Shown in pieces: positions 48,282 to 57,632 of a DNA stretch of 64,000 nucleotides. Source of the stretch: an uncultured Sphingomonadaceae bacterium (GTDB lineage: Bacteria; Pseudomonadota; Alphaproteobacteria; Sphingomonadales; Sphingomonadaceae). Where the stretch lies: assembly GCA_947494305.1 (NCBI GenBank), contig CANLUL010000001.1, forward strand, positions 744,001 to 808,000. Reading direction: 5' to 3'. A program made the translations under genes and the position numbers. The notes under the pieces are model-generated. The model had not been told where the DNA came from and made no database searches. It saw only the letters and a program-made list of their open reading frames with translations. The first letter of the stretch is position 1. Each line of letters starts with the position of its first letter.

Positions 48282-49154
48282 TTAAATGACTCCAAAGGTC
48301 CAGCCTTCTTTTTGTGCAATTTCAGGTGTCATAGCAGCGGGTTTCCATAGAGCTGGATCAGAAGCGACTTGCTTCATCCATGCAGCCGTTATGAGCGCAT
48401 CGGTGCTATGATCGTCATATTGCGCCAAACGAGCCGGGCAGGGCGTATTTAACGCCTTTAGGGCTTGTTCTAACCCCTGTCGGTCCCTCACTTTACTGCT
48501 GCCTTTGGGGAGATTGGCAGCGAGGGCTGCTATGGTGGTGTAAATCTCTACGATCACTGGACCATGCTCTGGCACAGGGTCAAATGGCCAAACCGGAATG
48601 GCGCCACCCAGTTGATGTAACATACGCATACCTGTCAGGCTGGATTTCCCAACTTGTGCCGCTCCGACCAAATTGAAACAGCTAGCACTATTGCCTTGCT
48701 TCGTTCGGCGTTGGTGGTGTTCTACAACCCGCAGGCGTCCGGTACCGCCCTTGAACAAGTCTCCGATTTTCCCCTTGCCGTGACGAAAATGACGATATGC
48801 TTGCGGATGTTCGATGAAGCTGGAAACACTGATGAAAGGATCACGACTGCAAATCTCATCAACTAGTTTCCAAAGGGATTGAGCGTTTTGTGGACTTTCG
48901 TTCCATCCAGGAAAATAAGCTGACTCATCTTCAAAAGGCAGTCCCATGGACAGATCAAAGCCAATCAGAACATCTTCTTGAGTTTTTGAAAGTCTGCGTA
49001 ACCAATCTCTTACATCTGCGCGAGACCATCTTGGCTTTGGCGACAAAAGGGCAGGCGGGCCATCTTGCCCCACTAGGCCTACAGCTATCCCTGGAGGTCT
49101 TTCTGTATTGGCTCCGGACCAATCAAAACAGGCGAATTGAGAGAAGTTCCTCAT
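48282..49154 (-). CDS. Uncharacterised RNase H-like (DUF429-type) protein
   Basis: A 290-residue soluble protein. FACFDWSGANTERPPGIAVG near the N-terminus, VLIGFDLSMGLPF near residue 65, and a late YDDHSTDALITAAWM put acidic residues where RNase H-fold, DUF429-like predicted nucleases have them. PVIVEIYTTIAA in the middle is a matching strand. No known enzyme is named. It lies 30 bases from the tRNA-Thr end and follows a terminator from the mechanosensitive channel gene. Function is unknown. Confidence 0.6.
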   Translation of the reverse strand: MRNFSQFACFDWSGANTERPPGIAVGLVGQDGPPALLSPKPRWSRADVRDWLRRLSKTQEDVLIGFDLSMGLPFEDESAYFPGWNESPQNAQSLWKLVDEICSRDPFISVSSFIEHPQAYRHFRHGKGKIGDLFKGGTGRLRVVEHHQRRTKQGNSASCFNLVGAAQVGKSSLTGMRMLHQLGGAIPVWPFDPVPEHGPVIVEIYTTIAALAANLPKGSSKVRDRQGLEQALKALNTPCPARLAQYDDHSTDALITAAWMKQVASDPALWKPAAMTPEIAQKEGWTFGVI

Positions 49155-49186
49155 TGCTCGCGTTTAACAAGCAAATAGCCGAAATG

Positions 49187-49220
49187 AAAAGGGGCGAACC
49201 GCTAAGTTCACCCCTTTTTT
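49187..49220. terminator. Stem-loop terminator between the channel and the RNase H-like gene
   Basis: AAAAGGGGCGAAC and GTTCACCCCTTTT with one mismatch and a six-base loop. T runs occur on both strands, so it may act in either direction; it follows the channel gene's stop on the minus strand. Confidence 0.8.
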
Positions 49221-49236
49221 GTCTATATGAGACCGC

Positions 49237-50457
49237 TTATTTTTTAGCAGTGGTTTTCCGTGCTGCTGGTTTGCGAGCAGGCGCTTTTGGTTTGGCATCG
49301 CCTTTGGTGAGGTCTTCGAGAACCCTACCAGCTACGTTGCGTCCACCCCAGCCAAAGGCCAGAGCAGCTGCTGCAGCGCCGCCAATCATAAGAGCGGTAA
49401 ATGCAGTTTGAACGATTTCTTCACCGACGCCCATGAACTGAAGACCCATGAAGGCAAACAATAACAGTGCGGCATAGCGAACAACCGCAGCGGCCATTGC
49501 GTTCTCACCCATCAGTTTGGCCAACAGGTTAGCAATGAAGAAGCCGATTACGATCACAACACCGCCAAAGACGACACGGCCACCCAATTCAAGAACACTA
49601 TCTAGAATGGACGTTAGCTCCGGGAAGTTTAGCAGGCGTGTTGCCGCAATTGCTGCAAACAGCATAATGGCAACCATGACGATCTTGGACACGATCGATG
49701 ATGCCGTGCTGCCTTCTGGTAGGATACCCATGGCGCCAACAGAGCGATCCACGCCGAGACCTGGGAGAATTTCTTCAACCAAACTGCCAACCCAACGAGC
49801 AATCAGATAGGCGATGCCCAATACAATCGCAGCGCCAATGATCAGAGGAATTGCACCCAGAATTGTTTCCAGCAATGTTACGGCAGGGCCGCTAATCGCA
49901 GAGATTTGCAGTGCCTGCAGCGCCGCAATTGCAACTGGAACGATGATCAGAACATATACAATCGTGCCGATGGTACTGCTAATGGCAGAGTTTCCAGTTA
50001 CTTCATCCGCACCCGCCTTATTGGCCCATTTGTCTAAATTGACCGTTTGCATAGCAGTTGTAACCAAATCGCGAACGATTTTGGCGACGATCGAGCCAAC
50101 GAAGAAGATTATGCCAGCACCAACAATATTGGGAACAAAGCCCATGACATTGTCGAGAAGTGCCTGAAGTGGTTCAGTTACAGCATCCAGTTCAAATACG
50201 GTCAGGATAGCGATCCAACCAAATAGCCAGACCAGAAGACTAACAATGCGGCTCAGTGAATCGCCGACCGATTCTCCGCCACCTGTGTCACGTTGCAAAA
50301 ATGAAATGCTGTCTACCAGCTTTGCAAAAGCCCATTTGACCGCTTTTGCGACAATCCAAGTGACAAACCAAATTAAAATTGCAGCGCCAATTTTCATCCC
50401 CCAGTCGCTCGCGATATCCATATCGAGAGCGTAATTCCCGATCCTTAAATCATCCAT
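49237..50457 (-). CDS. Mechanosensitive channel-like membrane protein with TM-helix repeats
   Basis: A 406-residue protein with about five to eight long Gly/Ala/Ile/Val-rich helices (for example IGAAILIWFVTWIVAKAV, PNIVGAGIIFFVGSIVAKIV, GAIPLIIGAAIVLGIAYLIA and VVFGGVVIVIGFFIANLLAKL). Three share the pattern of helix-repeat, CmpX-like mechanosensitive channels. The C-terminus is a Lys/Ala/Pro-rich basic tail. It may open under membrane tension or act in envelope stability. A 12-base palindrome lies between it and the next gene upstream. The MscS beta-domain is not evident, so true channel function is not certain. Confidence 0.8.
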   Translation of the reverse strand: MDDLRIGNYALDMDIASDWGMKIGAAILIWFVTWIVAKAVKWAFAKLVDSISFLQRDTGGGESVGDSLSRIVSLLVWLFGWIAILTVFELDAVTEPLQALLDNVMGFVPNIVGAGIIFFVGSIVAKIVRDLVTTAMQTVNLDKWANKAGADEVTGNSAISSTIGTIVYVLIIVPVAIAALQALQISAISGPAVTLLETILGAIPLIIGAAIVLGIAYLIARWVGSLVEEILPGLGVDRSVGAMGILPEGSTASSIVSKIVMVAIMLFAAIAATRLLNFPELTSILDSVLELGGRVVFGGVVIVIGFFIANLLAKLMGENAMAAAVVRYAALLLFAFMGLQFMGVGEEIVQTAFTALMIGGAAAAALAFGWGGRNVAGRVLEDLTKGDAKPKAPARKPAARKTTAKK

Positions 50458-50543
50458 TTTGCTATTCCCCTATGTGTAAATTCGCGATCCCATTTCGCGA
50501 TTCTGGATATGCGTTAACACTTTCTTGGGTTTAGTTACAGAGG

Positions 50544-50555
50544 TGAGGTACCTCA
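50544..50555. repeat. Perfect 12-base palindrome upstream of the channel gene
   Basis: TGAGGTACCTCA reads the same on both strands and lies about 90 bases before the channel start. A dimeric repressor site is possible but not shown. Confidence 0.35.
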
Positions 50556-50586
50556 GAACGGGCTATTCATGTAATCACATGTAAAA

Positions 50587-51576
50587 TCAGTCCATAAGAA
50601 GAACGGCGCGACCAACAACTTCACGTTTTTCCAGCGCTAAAAGAGCGTCCTCTATCTCCTCTAAAGCAAAGCGATGGGAGATATGTGGACGCATGGCTCC
50701 GCGCTCAGCCAGGTCTATCAATGCTTGCTTTTGCCTCGCTGCAATTTCTGGAACGCGGCGCGGTGTCGCCCCGGCCCGCACGCCAATAACCGTGTAGGTT
50801 TTAATCAATATATGATTTGCTGGAAAAGAAGGAATATCGCCGCTGGCAAAGCCTATGATTAAATACCGTCCACCATGGGCGATAGATCGTGTGGCTTTGG
50901 TCGCCAGATCACCGCCCACAGGATCATATACGGCTTCGGCACCTACGCCGTTCGTGATGCTTTTGACTTTGTCTGCCAAATCAGGGTCCGCCGGATCAAG
51001 AGCATGATCAGCTCCTGCTTCGAGAATGATCTGCCGCTTTTGCTCTGTGGAACCTGTCCCAATAACTATTGCGCCAATATTCTTTGACAATTTTATCGCC
51101 GCCATCCCGACACCGCCGCTGGCACCCAGTATCAAAACGGTTTCGCCAGCGATCACCTTCCCTTGTTCGACCAATGCATGCCAAGCGGTATTTGCCGCTG
51201 TTTGCCAGCACGCGCCCTCTTCATAGGACAATGCTGGGGGTAGTGTTGAACAAGCCTCAGCTGGGACGACCATCTGCTCTGCAAACGTACCGCCTTTTGA
51301 ACCAGCCATGACCCGGTCTCCGATTTTCCAGCGTGATACATCCGGCGCGACTTCGGAAATTTCCCCCGCTGCGTCTAGTCCGGGAACAAACGGTGGGTCT
51401 GGCCGAAATTGATATTTCCCGTATGTCATTAGTAGGTCAGGGAAATTTAATCCTGCTGCTTTCAAAGCTATACGGACCTGTCCTAGTTCAAGCGGTGGCG
51501 CGGTTCTCTCCTGAATTTCCATCGCCTGAGGACCCGTAAGATCAGTACAAACCGCCGCACGGTAGGTTTTACTCAT
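50587..51576 (-). CDS. NADPH:quinone oxidoreductase family (zinc-independent MDR)
   Basis: A 329-residue medium-chain dehydrogenase/reductase. The N-terminal GroES-like part holds ALKAAGLNFPDLL. The NADP-binding motif is LILGASGGVGMAAIKL, and YDPVGGDLATKA is the quinone-reductase type signature. Zinc cysteines are absent. It reduces quinones or other alkenals in the cytosol, probably as a detoxifier. Its start overlaps the serine hydrolase stop by four bases (ATGA), so it is the last gene of rarA-hydrolase-reductase. Confidence 0.88.
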   Translation of the reverse strand: MSKTYRAAVCTDLTGPQAMEIQERTAPPLELGQVRIALKAAGLNFPDLLMTYGKYQFRPDPPFVPGLDAAGEISEVAPDVSRWKIGDRVMAGSKGGTFAEQMVVPAEACSTLPPALSYEEGACWQTAANTAWHALVEQGKVIAGETVLILGASGGVGMAAIKLSKNIGAIVIGTGSTEQKRQIILEAGADHALDPADPDLADKVKSITNGVGAEAVYDPVGGDLATKATRSIAHGGRYLIIGFASGDIPSFPANHILIKTYTVIGVRAGATPRRVPEIAARQKQALIDLAERGAMRPHISHRFALEEIEDALLALEKREVVGRAVLLMD

Positions 51577-52976
51577 TTCCCCATTGCCTTCACAACAGCT
51601 CTGGTAAAGGCTTCAATATCGAAGCGAGTTTCACGCGTATCATAGCCTCGGCGAACAATTGCGATATCCATCGAAGGGATGATCACCAAATACTGGCCTC
51701 GATTGCCAAAGGCCGCGAACGTGTCTTTCGGAATTCCATCAGATTGGTTCATCAGCCAGAACTGTGCCCCATAACCAAAATTACGCCCGGTGGGCTGTGG
51801 CCCTGAGGGAGTGCTGACATATTCGCGCCAGTTTTCGGGCAAAAGCCTCTTACCGTCCCACATGCCGTTATTCAGGTAAAGCATGCCCATGCGCCCTAGA
51901 TCGCGGGCGGTGGTCCAGACTTGGCTGGAGAGAATATAATTATCTTGCCAATCTGTCTCAACATATGTCCGTGTCATGCCAAGTTTCTGAAAAAATCTGA
52001 ATGGATCGAAATCATGGACTTCGGGCATATAATTTCCCAGTTTGTTTTTTCGATCTCTGTGAGCTGCCTGGACAGCGAGAACCGCTAACAGGGTATCATT
52101 GTTAGCATACCGAAACTTGGTTCCAGGTCTGTGCAACAACGGCCATGCAGTAACTCGCTGACTGACGCTAGCTCCGCCCATGTATATTGCATCTGTGCGA
52201 TTGCCTGCAGTATCACTGGTCAGCCCGCTAGACATTCTGAGCAGGTTATCAATCGTCAAAAAAGCGCGTGGATCCCCAAATTTTTTCCATTGCGGAATTT
52301 GTACTCTGGAAGAAACCTCTACCATGCCTTGGTGAACGGAATGTCCAATGATTGTCCCGGCCATCGATTTTGCAACAGACCAAGTGCGCTGAGCTGTGTG
52401 CAGATCATGGCCCGGTTTATATTGCTCGGCAATCACCTGGCTGTCTTTGATAATCAGAACCGCACTGGTCTTACTGTTTGTACCGAAGCTTTCTCCATCA
52501 AAGGCGGCTGAAGCCGCTTTGCGCGCCTGTGCAACTTCTTTACTAGCTCGAATGGCTGGAATTAGATCTCCCATTGGCCATGGCCGATCATCGCGAAATG
52601 TGCGCTCTTTGATGGGCGCTCCTGTTTTCAATCCACCAAAACCAATTGGCATGGCAGTGCAACCAGAAGTGCGATTCCAAATTACGATGCGTGGTGGCAT
52701 ATCGTCGCTATATTTCACCCGAACCTGACGCTCGGTTTGATCAATATCGGCATCCAGTGTCGGCACTATATCTGCAATTTTTGGATAGATTCCCGTCAGT
52801 TCGTCGGCGGCAATATCTTCCGGCGACTTATTGCCGTTCCAAAGCCCAGAGCAGGTAAATTGCGCCTTGTAACCGGCCGCCAAAGCACGATCATATTCGC
52901 TAACACTGTTTGTTTGCGCCAGGGCATTTCCAGCCAATGAAAGGCCAATAACCACGCTAACCAGTTTTTTGATCAC
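51573..52976 (-). CDS. Periplasmic serine hydrolase, class C beta-lactamase-like
   Basis: A 467-residue protein with signal peptide (MIKKLVSVVIGLSLAGNALA). The SxxK motif is in WSVAKSMAG, YxN is in RYANNDTLL, and the third motif is probably in the C-terminal YDTRETRFD-region rather than a clear KTG. It belongs to the broad serine-hydrolase/esterase group; penicillin-binding, esterase or lactamase activity are all possible. A role in resistance is not shown. It overlaps rarA's end by 20 bases and the reductase by four. Confidence 0.85.
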   Translation of the reverse strand: MIKKLVSVVIGLSLAGNALAQTNSVSEYDRALAAGYKAQFTCSGLWNGNKSPEDIAADELTGIYPKIADIVPTLDADIDQTERQVRVKYSDDMPPRIVIWNRTSGCTAMPIGFGGLKTGAPIKERTFRDDRPWPMGDLIPAIRASKEVAQARKAASAAFDGESFGTNSKTSAVLIIKDSQVIAEQYKPGHDLHTAQRTWSVAKSMAGTIIGHSVHQGMVEVSSRVQIPQWKKFGDPRAFLTIDNLLRMSSGLTSDTAGNRTDAIYMGGASVSQRVTAWPLLHRPGTKFRYANNDTLLAVLAVQAAHRDRKNKLGNYMPEVHDFDPFRFFQKLGMTRTYVETDWQDNYILSSQVWTTARDLGRMGMLYLNNGMWDGKRLLPENWREYVSTPSGPQPTGRNFGYGAQFWLMNQSDGIPKDTFAAFGNRGQYLVIIPSMDIAIVRRGYDTRETRFDIEAFTRAVVKAMGK

Positions 52977-54276
52977 GCAAATTCTCCCAATATTCTAGCC
53001 GTTCACGTATTTTGTGTTCAAAACCACGATCAACGGGTTCGTAAAATTTTTCCGGTTCCATATCTTCTGGCCAGTAATTGTCTCCAGAAAACCCGTCATC
53101 GGCTTCATGATCATAGCTATAGCCTTCACCATAGCCGATATCTTTCATCAGTTGGGTGGGTGCATTTAGTATGTTTTGTGGCGGCATGAGCGATCCGGTC
53201 TGTTTTGCCGACTTCCAAGCGGACTTTTGTGCCCGATAAACTGCGTTGGATTTAGGAGCCGTCGCACAATAGAGGCAAGCTTGAACAATCGCGAGCTCAC
53301 CTTCGGGGCTTCCCAAAAATTGATAAGCGTCTTTGGCGGCGAGGCAGTGCACCAATGCTTGCGGATCAGCGATACCAATATCCTCGCTGGCAAATCGCAC
53401 TATTCTGCGCAAAACGTATAGCGGTTCTTCGCCGGCAACGAGCATACGAGCGAGGTAGTATAAAGAAGCTTGCGGATCAGACCCGCGCATAGCTTTGTGG
53501 AGCGCAGATATGAGGTTGTAATGACCTTCGCGATCCTTATCATAAACTGCCATGCGCCGGTGCAGCAATTTGGCGAGTTCGGAAGGTGTAAGAGAATCTT
53601 TTATTTTGAGCGAAAACAGTGTTTCCGCTTGATTGAGAAGAAATCGGCCATCGCCATCAGCGCTTGCGATCAATGCTTGCCGGGCATCTGCGGTGATGGG
53701 AAGTGTCTTTCCTTCTAATGCTTCTGCCTTGTTCAGTAACTCGTCGAGCGCTTCTGTGTCCAGCCGATTGAGGATCAAAACTTGTGCACGGCTCAATAAC
53801 GCGGCGTTTAATTCAAAGGATGGGTTCTCGGTTGTCGCACCAACCAAGGTCACGAGGCCCTTCTCCACATAGGGTAAAAAGCTATCCTGCTGTGATCGAT
53901 TGAACCGGTGTATTTCATCCACGAACAACAATGTTGAATTGCCAACTTGTTGCTGCCGTTCTGCTTCAGCGAAAACTTTTTTTAGGTCGGCGACACCAGA
54001 GAATACAGCAGATATTGCCTTGAAGTGAAGGTCGGTTTCATTGGCCAGTAACCGGGCGAGGGTGGTTTTGCCCGTTCCTGGCGGACCCCAGAATATGATG
54101 GAAGACAGTTTTCCTGCTTTGATCATTTGAGATAGCGAACCATCGTCGCCAACCAGTTGATCTTGTCCAACAACTTCCGAAAGTGCTTTAGGCCTCAATC
54201 GTTCGGCCAATGGCATGTTAGAATCAGTTGATACCAAGTGATCCGTATCTTTATTCAGCTGAAAAAGATCACTCAT
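52957..54276 (-). CDS. rarA: Replication-associated recombination ATPase RarA
   Basis: An AAA+ clamp-loader-like protein acting at stalled forks. AGGAG is six bases from the ATG at 54276 (MSDLFQLNKD), so an upstream TTG is rejected and the product has 439 residues. Walker A is GPPGTGKTT, Walker B LLFVDEIHRFNRSQQD, sensor ATTENPSFELNAALLSR, and the C-terminal MgsA/WHIP-like domain follows. It lies after a glycosyltransferase gene with nine bases between them. Confidence 0.94.
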   Translation of the reverse strand: MSDLFQLNKDTDHLVSTDSNMPLAERLRPKALSEVVGQDQLVGDDGSLSQMIKAGKLSSIIFWGPPGTGKTTLARLLANETDLHFKAISAVFSGVADLKKVFAEAERQQQVGNSTLLFVDEIHRFNRSQQDSFLPYVEKGLVTLVGATTENPSFELNAALLSRAQVLILNRLDTEALDELLNKAEALEGKTLPITADARQALIASADGDGRFLLNQAETLFSLKIKDSLTPSELAKLLHRRMAVYDKDREGHYNLISALHKAMRGSDPQASLYYLARMLVAGEEPLYVLRRIVRFASEDIGIADPQALVHCLAAKDAYQFLGSPEGELAIVQACLYCATAPKSNAVYRAQKSAWKSAKQTGSLMPPQNILNAPTQLMKDIGYGEGYSYDHEADDGFSGDNYWPEDMEPEKFYEPVDRGFEHKIRERLEYWENLRDQKTG

Positions 54277-54285
54277 TGCCAACTC

Positions 54286-55467
54286 CTAGCGCAATGCGTC
54301 AGCGGACAATGGTCCTCGACCACCTTCTCGTTGGCGGATCAAGCGAATGTAGGTTTGCGCGACAACATCGTTGATTTGATCCCAGCCAAATTCCTCTGAC
54401 CGCTTTTCACCGGCCTTACCATGGCGTTGTCGCAGTTCGTCATTCTGACAATAATCTTGCAACGCGTCTGCAAAATCTCGAATTGCGCCCGGGAGGATTA
54501 AGCGGCCAGACTCGTTGTCCCTGACCAAACTTTGACTGCCCGTTGCCTTTGCGGCCACTACGGGAAGGCCGCAAGCCATTGCTTCCAATGTCACATTGCC
54601 AAAAGTCTCTGTAATTGAGGGGTTAAACAACATATCCATGCTCGCAACCGCGCGTCCCAAGTCAGCGCCATTTTGAAATCCAACAAAGGCCGCGCCGGGT
54701 ATACGATCTTCAAACCATTGCCGGGCAGGTCCCTCACCGATCACAAGGACACGGTGGCGAACCTTGCGTCGTTTAAGTTCGTCAATACTATCCGAGAAAA
54801 CATCTAAGCCTTTTTCCATAACCAGTCGGCCTAGAAACCCGATCACAATCTCATCGTCAGCTATGGCTTGCTGTTGACGCCAAGAAAGATCACGCCTCCC
54901 GGAATTGAATATTTCTTTGTCGACACCGCGAGACCATATGCCAATGTCATAGTTCATCCGCTGATCTCTAAGGACCTGAGCCATCGATTCTGAAGGTGTC
55001 ACCAATGCATCACATCGCCGGTATAGCCGTCGTAAAATCGCTTCAATGACAGGTTCTAGAAAGGCTAAATTATAGTAACGTGGATATGTTTCAAAACGGG
55101 TATGTACGGAGGCTAAAACAGGAATATCGTTTTTGCGTGCCCAGCCGACCATCTTGTGGCCTACGCGATCTGGACTGGAAATCTGCATGATGTTTGGTCG
55201 AAACTTCGCCAGATCTTTTTTTACATTCGAGGAGATATGTGTTGGAAACTGATATTCCCCTCGTCCTGGAAACGCGACAGATGGGACGCTTATCAAGTCC
55301 CCAGTCGGTTCAAACGCGGGCGTGTTAGTCGTTGGTGAGTAGACACGCACGGCGGCACCTTGGCGCAGCAAGTAGTCAACAAGACGGTTTAGTGCCTGAT
55401 TGGCTCCATCCCTCACAAAGTTGTAATTGCCGCTGTAAAGCGCAATCCGAAGATCACTAATATCCAT
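54286..55467 (-). CDS. Glycosyltransferase family 4 (mannosyltransferase-like)
   Basis: A 393-residue GT-B enzyme. The N-terminus (LRIALYSGNYNFVRDGANQALNRLVDYL) and the SPDRVGHKMVGWARKNDIPVLASVH segment resemble phosphatidyl-inositol/glycolipid mannosyltransferases. The donor site is PSITETFGNVTLEAMACGLPVV. It likely sugars a membrane lipid such as a glycosphingolipid or other envelope glycolipid. It is the first gene of the minus-strand run to rarA, divergent from the MOSC gene. Confidence 0.88.
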   Translation of the reverse strand: MDISDLRIALYSGNYNFVRDGANQALNRLVDYLLRQGAAVRVYSPTTNTPAFEPTGDLISVPSVAFPGRGEYQFPTHISSNVKKDLAKFRPNIMQISSPDRVGHKMVGWARKNDIPVLASVHTRFETYPRYYNLAFLEPVIEAILRRLYRRCDALVTPSESMAQVLRDQRMNYDIGIWSRGVDKEIFNSGRRDLSWRQQQAIADDEIVIGFLGRLVMEKGLDVFSDSIDELKRRKVRHRVLVIGEGPARQWFEDRIPGAAFVGFQNGADLGRAVASMDMLFNPSITETFGNVTLEAMACGLPVVAAKATGSQSLVRDNESGRLILPGAIRDFADALQDYCQNDELRQRHGKAGEKRSEEFGWDQINDVVAQTYIRLIRQREGGRGPLSADALR

Positions 55468-55533
55468 TGAAACCTTAAAAGCATAATGAGAGGGAAATTG
55501 CCAATATGATCTTACTGAGCTAGCGCTGCTGAT

Positions 55534-56190
55534 ATGATCAATACCATTCTCGATACAGTTCTAATCGGTACCCCGCAACTATTCCGTGATGACGGAGAGC
55601 TAAGCGCCATAGTGAAGCGACCTGTTAGCGATGCTATAAAATTGGGCGAGTTTGGTTTGGAAGGAAACCAAGTTGCAGATATTTTGCATCATGGCGGTCG
55701 CGACAAGGCTGTGCATCTATATCCGATAGAACATTACGCATTTTGGCAAGAGAAGTATCCCGATGTTGATGTGTTGAGATTACCCGGGGCATTCGGTGAA
55801 AATTTCAGTTGTTCGGGGATGACTGAGGACGAGATTTGTTTGGGCGATATGTTTCGAGTTGGAGGGGCAGTGATTCAATGCAGTCACGGACGTTCACCTT
55901 GCTGGAAGCTCAACCATCGGTTCGGCAAAAGGGATGTTCTGAAAACTGTGGTTAAAACAACTAAATCAGGATCCTATTACCGCGTATTGAATTCTGGGAT
56001 TATAAAGGCAGGTGATGTAATAGAGCAAACCGAGCGCCCTTTCCCAAATTGGCCAATTAGTAGGGTTTTCAAGCTTATTGTAGGCGGTGGCCACAAGGGT
56101 AACGGGGAAGATCTACACTATCTTTCCAAAGTCAGCGTGCTTGCAGAATCTTGGCGAAAACGTGCACATCAACTAGCCACGAATAGCTAA
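55534..56190 (+). CDS. MOSC-domain protein, YiiM-like
   Basis: A 218-residue protein with one MOSC domain (about residues 30-165), including the family Cys in QCSHGRSPCWKLNHRFG. The layout HHGGRDKAVHLYPIEHYAFW and LRLPGAFGENFSCSGMTEDEICLGD fits E. coli YiiM, a molybdenum-cofactor protein reducing N-hydroxylated compounds. It converges on corC; the two stops overlap by four bases. Standing alone, its substrate is unknown. Confidence 0.88.
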   Translation: MINTILDTVLIGTPQLFRDDGELSAIVKRPVSDAIKLGEFGLEGNQVADILHHGGRDKAVHLYPIEHYAFWQEKYPDVDVLRLPGAFGENFSCSGMTEDEICLGDMFRVGGAVIQCSHGRSPCWKLNHRFGKRDVLKTVVKTTKSGSYYRVLNSGIIKAGDVIEQTERPFPNWPISRVFKLIVGGGHKGNGEDLHYLSKVSVLAESWRKRAHQLATNS

Positions 56191-57110
56191 TCGTCAGCTC
56201 GCGGTTTTTTCGGAGCGTGTAATTTGATCCGTGTTACCCGCCGGTCATCGGCTTCCAATATATCCAGTTTCCAGCCGCTGGGGTGTTCTAGCTCTTCTCC
56301 AACCGTAGGAATGTGGCCTGCGAGTACAAAAGACAAACCGCCGATCGTATCGACATCTTCCTCTATCTCTTCCAGAGCCGGGTCGATTTCTTTGCCAATA
56401 TCCTCAAGCTCAGCACGAGCATCCACTTCCCAAGTACCGTTTTCAAGAGAAGTTATCATCGGGACAGGTTCATCGTCATGCTCGTCCTCAATTTCGCCGA
56501 CAATTTCTTCGACGATATCCTCAATTGTCACCAATCCTTCGGTTCCGCTATATTCGTCCAATATGATCGCTAGATGGGTTCGGTTTGATCGCATATCCGC
56601 GAGTAGATCCAACACGCCCATGGATTCTGGTACGAATAGCGGTTGCCGCAGAAACGGTTGAATGTCGGTTGGGTGTTTTTCACCCCTTGCGACAATAGCA
56701 AAAATGTCTTTGATATGCACCATGCCGATAATTGTGTCGAGATTGTCTCGAAATACCGGAATGCGGCTATGACCATTATCGGAAAAAATCCTGATATATT
56801 CCTCGAAGGGTGCACTTTCTTCGATCGCAATAATATCGGCTCTTGGCACGGCAATATCATCTACGTCATGATCACTGAAATGAAGCAGGTTTTTGAGCAT
56901 TTCGAGCTCAACTGGTGACAAATCTTTATCATCTTTGTCGTCATCGCCATTTTCATTTTCGTGCTCGTCGATAACTTCTTCGAGCTGAGCACGCAGGCTA
57001 TTGTCTTCCGGATCACCGAATAGCAGAGCCTTCAGGCTCCGCCATATTCGTCCAGGTTCTTCATCTTCTTTTGCCTGGTCATTGGACTGGGTGATTTTAT
57101 CTTCGGGCAT
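56187..57110 (-). CDS. corC: Hemolysin/CorC-type CBS-domain protein
   Basis: A 307-residue protein with two CBS domains (around residues 85-200), then a CorC_HlyC C-terminal domain (LENGTWEVDARAELEDIGKEI onwards). HTAGE-type helices are absent, so it is the soluble form near ybeY. Lines AVPRADIIAIEE and HSRIPVFRDNLDTIIGMVHIKD are typical. It has been linked to cobalt/magnesium efflux or to envelope lipid work, and usually lies after ybeY and before lnt; lnt is not here. Confidence 0.87.
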   Translation of the reverse strand: MPEDKITQSNDQAKEDEEPGRIWRSLKALLFGDPEDNSLRAQLEEVIDEHENENGDDDKDDKDLSPVELEMLKNLLHFSDHDVDDIAVPRADIIAIEESAPFEEYIRIFSDNGHSRIPVFRDNLDTIIGMVHIKDIFAIVARGEKHPTDIQPFLRQPLFVPESMGVLDLLADMRSNRTHLAIILDEYSGTEGLVTIEDIVEEIVGEIEDEHDDEPVPMITSLENGTWEVDARAELEDIGKEIDPALEEIEEDVDTIGGLSFVLAGHIPTVGEELEHPSGWKLDILEADDRRVTRIKLHAPKKPRADD

Positions 57111-57116
57111 TCGTTG

Positions 57117-57632
57117 TTATCTTTTCACACTGTCGTCTAAATAGGGGTTGGCAATACCAAGCGTTTGAAGTGCTTTTACTTCAAGTCCTTCCATATGCAA
57201 AGCCTCAGCTTCATCCTGATGATCATAGCCCAGAAGATGTAAGGTGCCGTGAATAACAAGATGAGCAACATGGCTTTCCAGCGAAATTTTTTTTTCTTCG
57301 GCTTCTTCCTGACAAGTAGTTTTCGCTAAGATAATATCTCCGAGCAATATCTCTCCATCATGGCAATCGGAAAGCGATTCCAACAGGTCACTTTTGACAA
57401 GTGGGAAGGATAGAACATTCGTTGGCTTATTTTTTCCACGATAAGCCTCGTTGAGCTGTTGAACTTCAGCGTCGTCTGACATTTTAATGCTAATCTCAGC
57501 AGGAGGTTTTTGTGATAACAATTGCTCAAATTGCGAAACAGACAGGGCCGCTATTGCACTGTTTTCACTAATTTTGTTCCAGTCTGTTTCTGCGCTCCAC
57601 TGCGAGCCAATAGCAAGCTCAATCAGCGGCAT
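57117..57632 (-). CDS. ybeY: rRNA maturation endoribonuclease YbeY
   Basis: GAGGG with five bases spacing precedes the ATG at 57632 (MPLIELAIGSQW), preferred to one at 57656; the gene then overlaps phoH by 14 bases. The 171-residue metalloprotease-like RNase carries the zinc site HGTLHLLGYDHQ and the substrate part FPLVKSDLLES. It processes the 3' end of 16S rRNA and aids ribosome quality control. Position between phoH and corC is the canonical order. Confidence 0.95.
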   Translation of the reverse strand: MPLIELAIGSQWSAETDWNKISENSAIAALSVSQFEQLLSQKPPAEISIKMSDDAEVQQLNEAYRGKNKPTNVLSFPLVKSDLLESLSDCHDGEILLGDIILAKTTCQEEAEEKKISLESHVAHLVIHGTLHLLGYDHQDEAEALHMEGLEVKALQTLGIANPYLDDSVKR

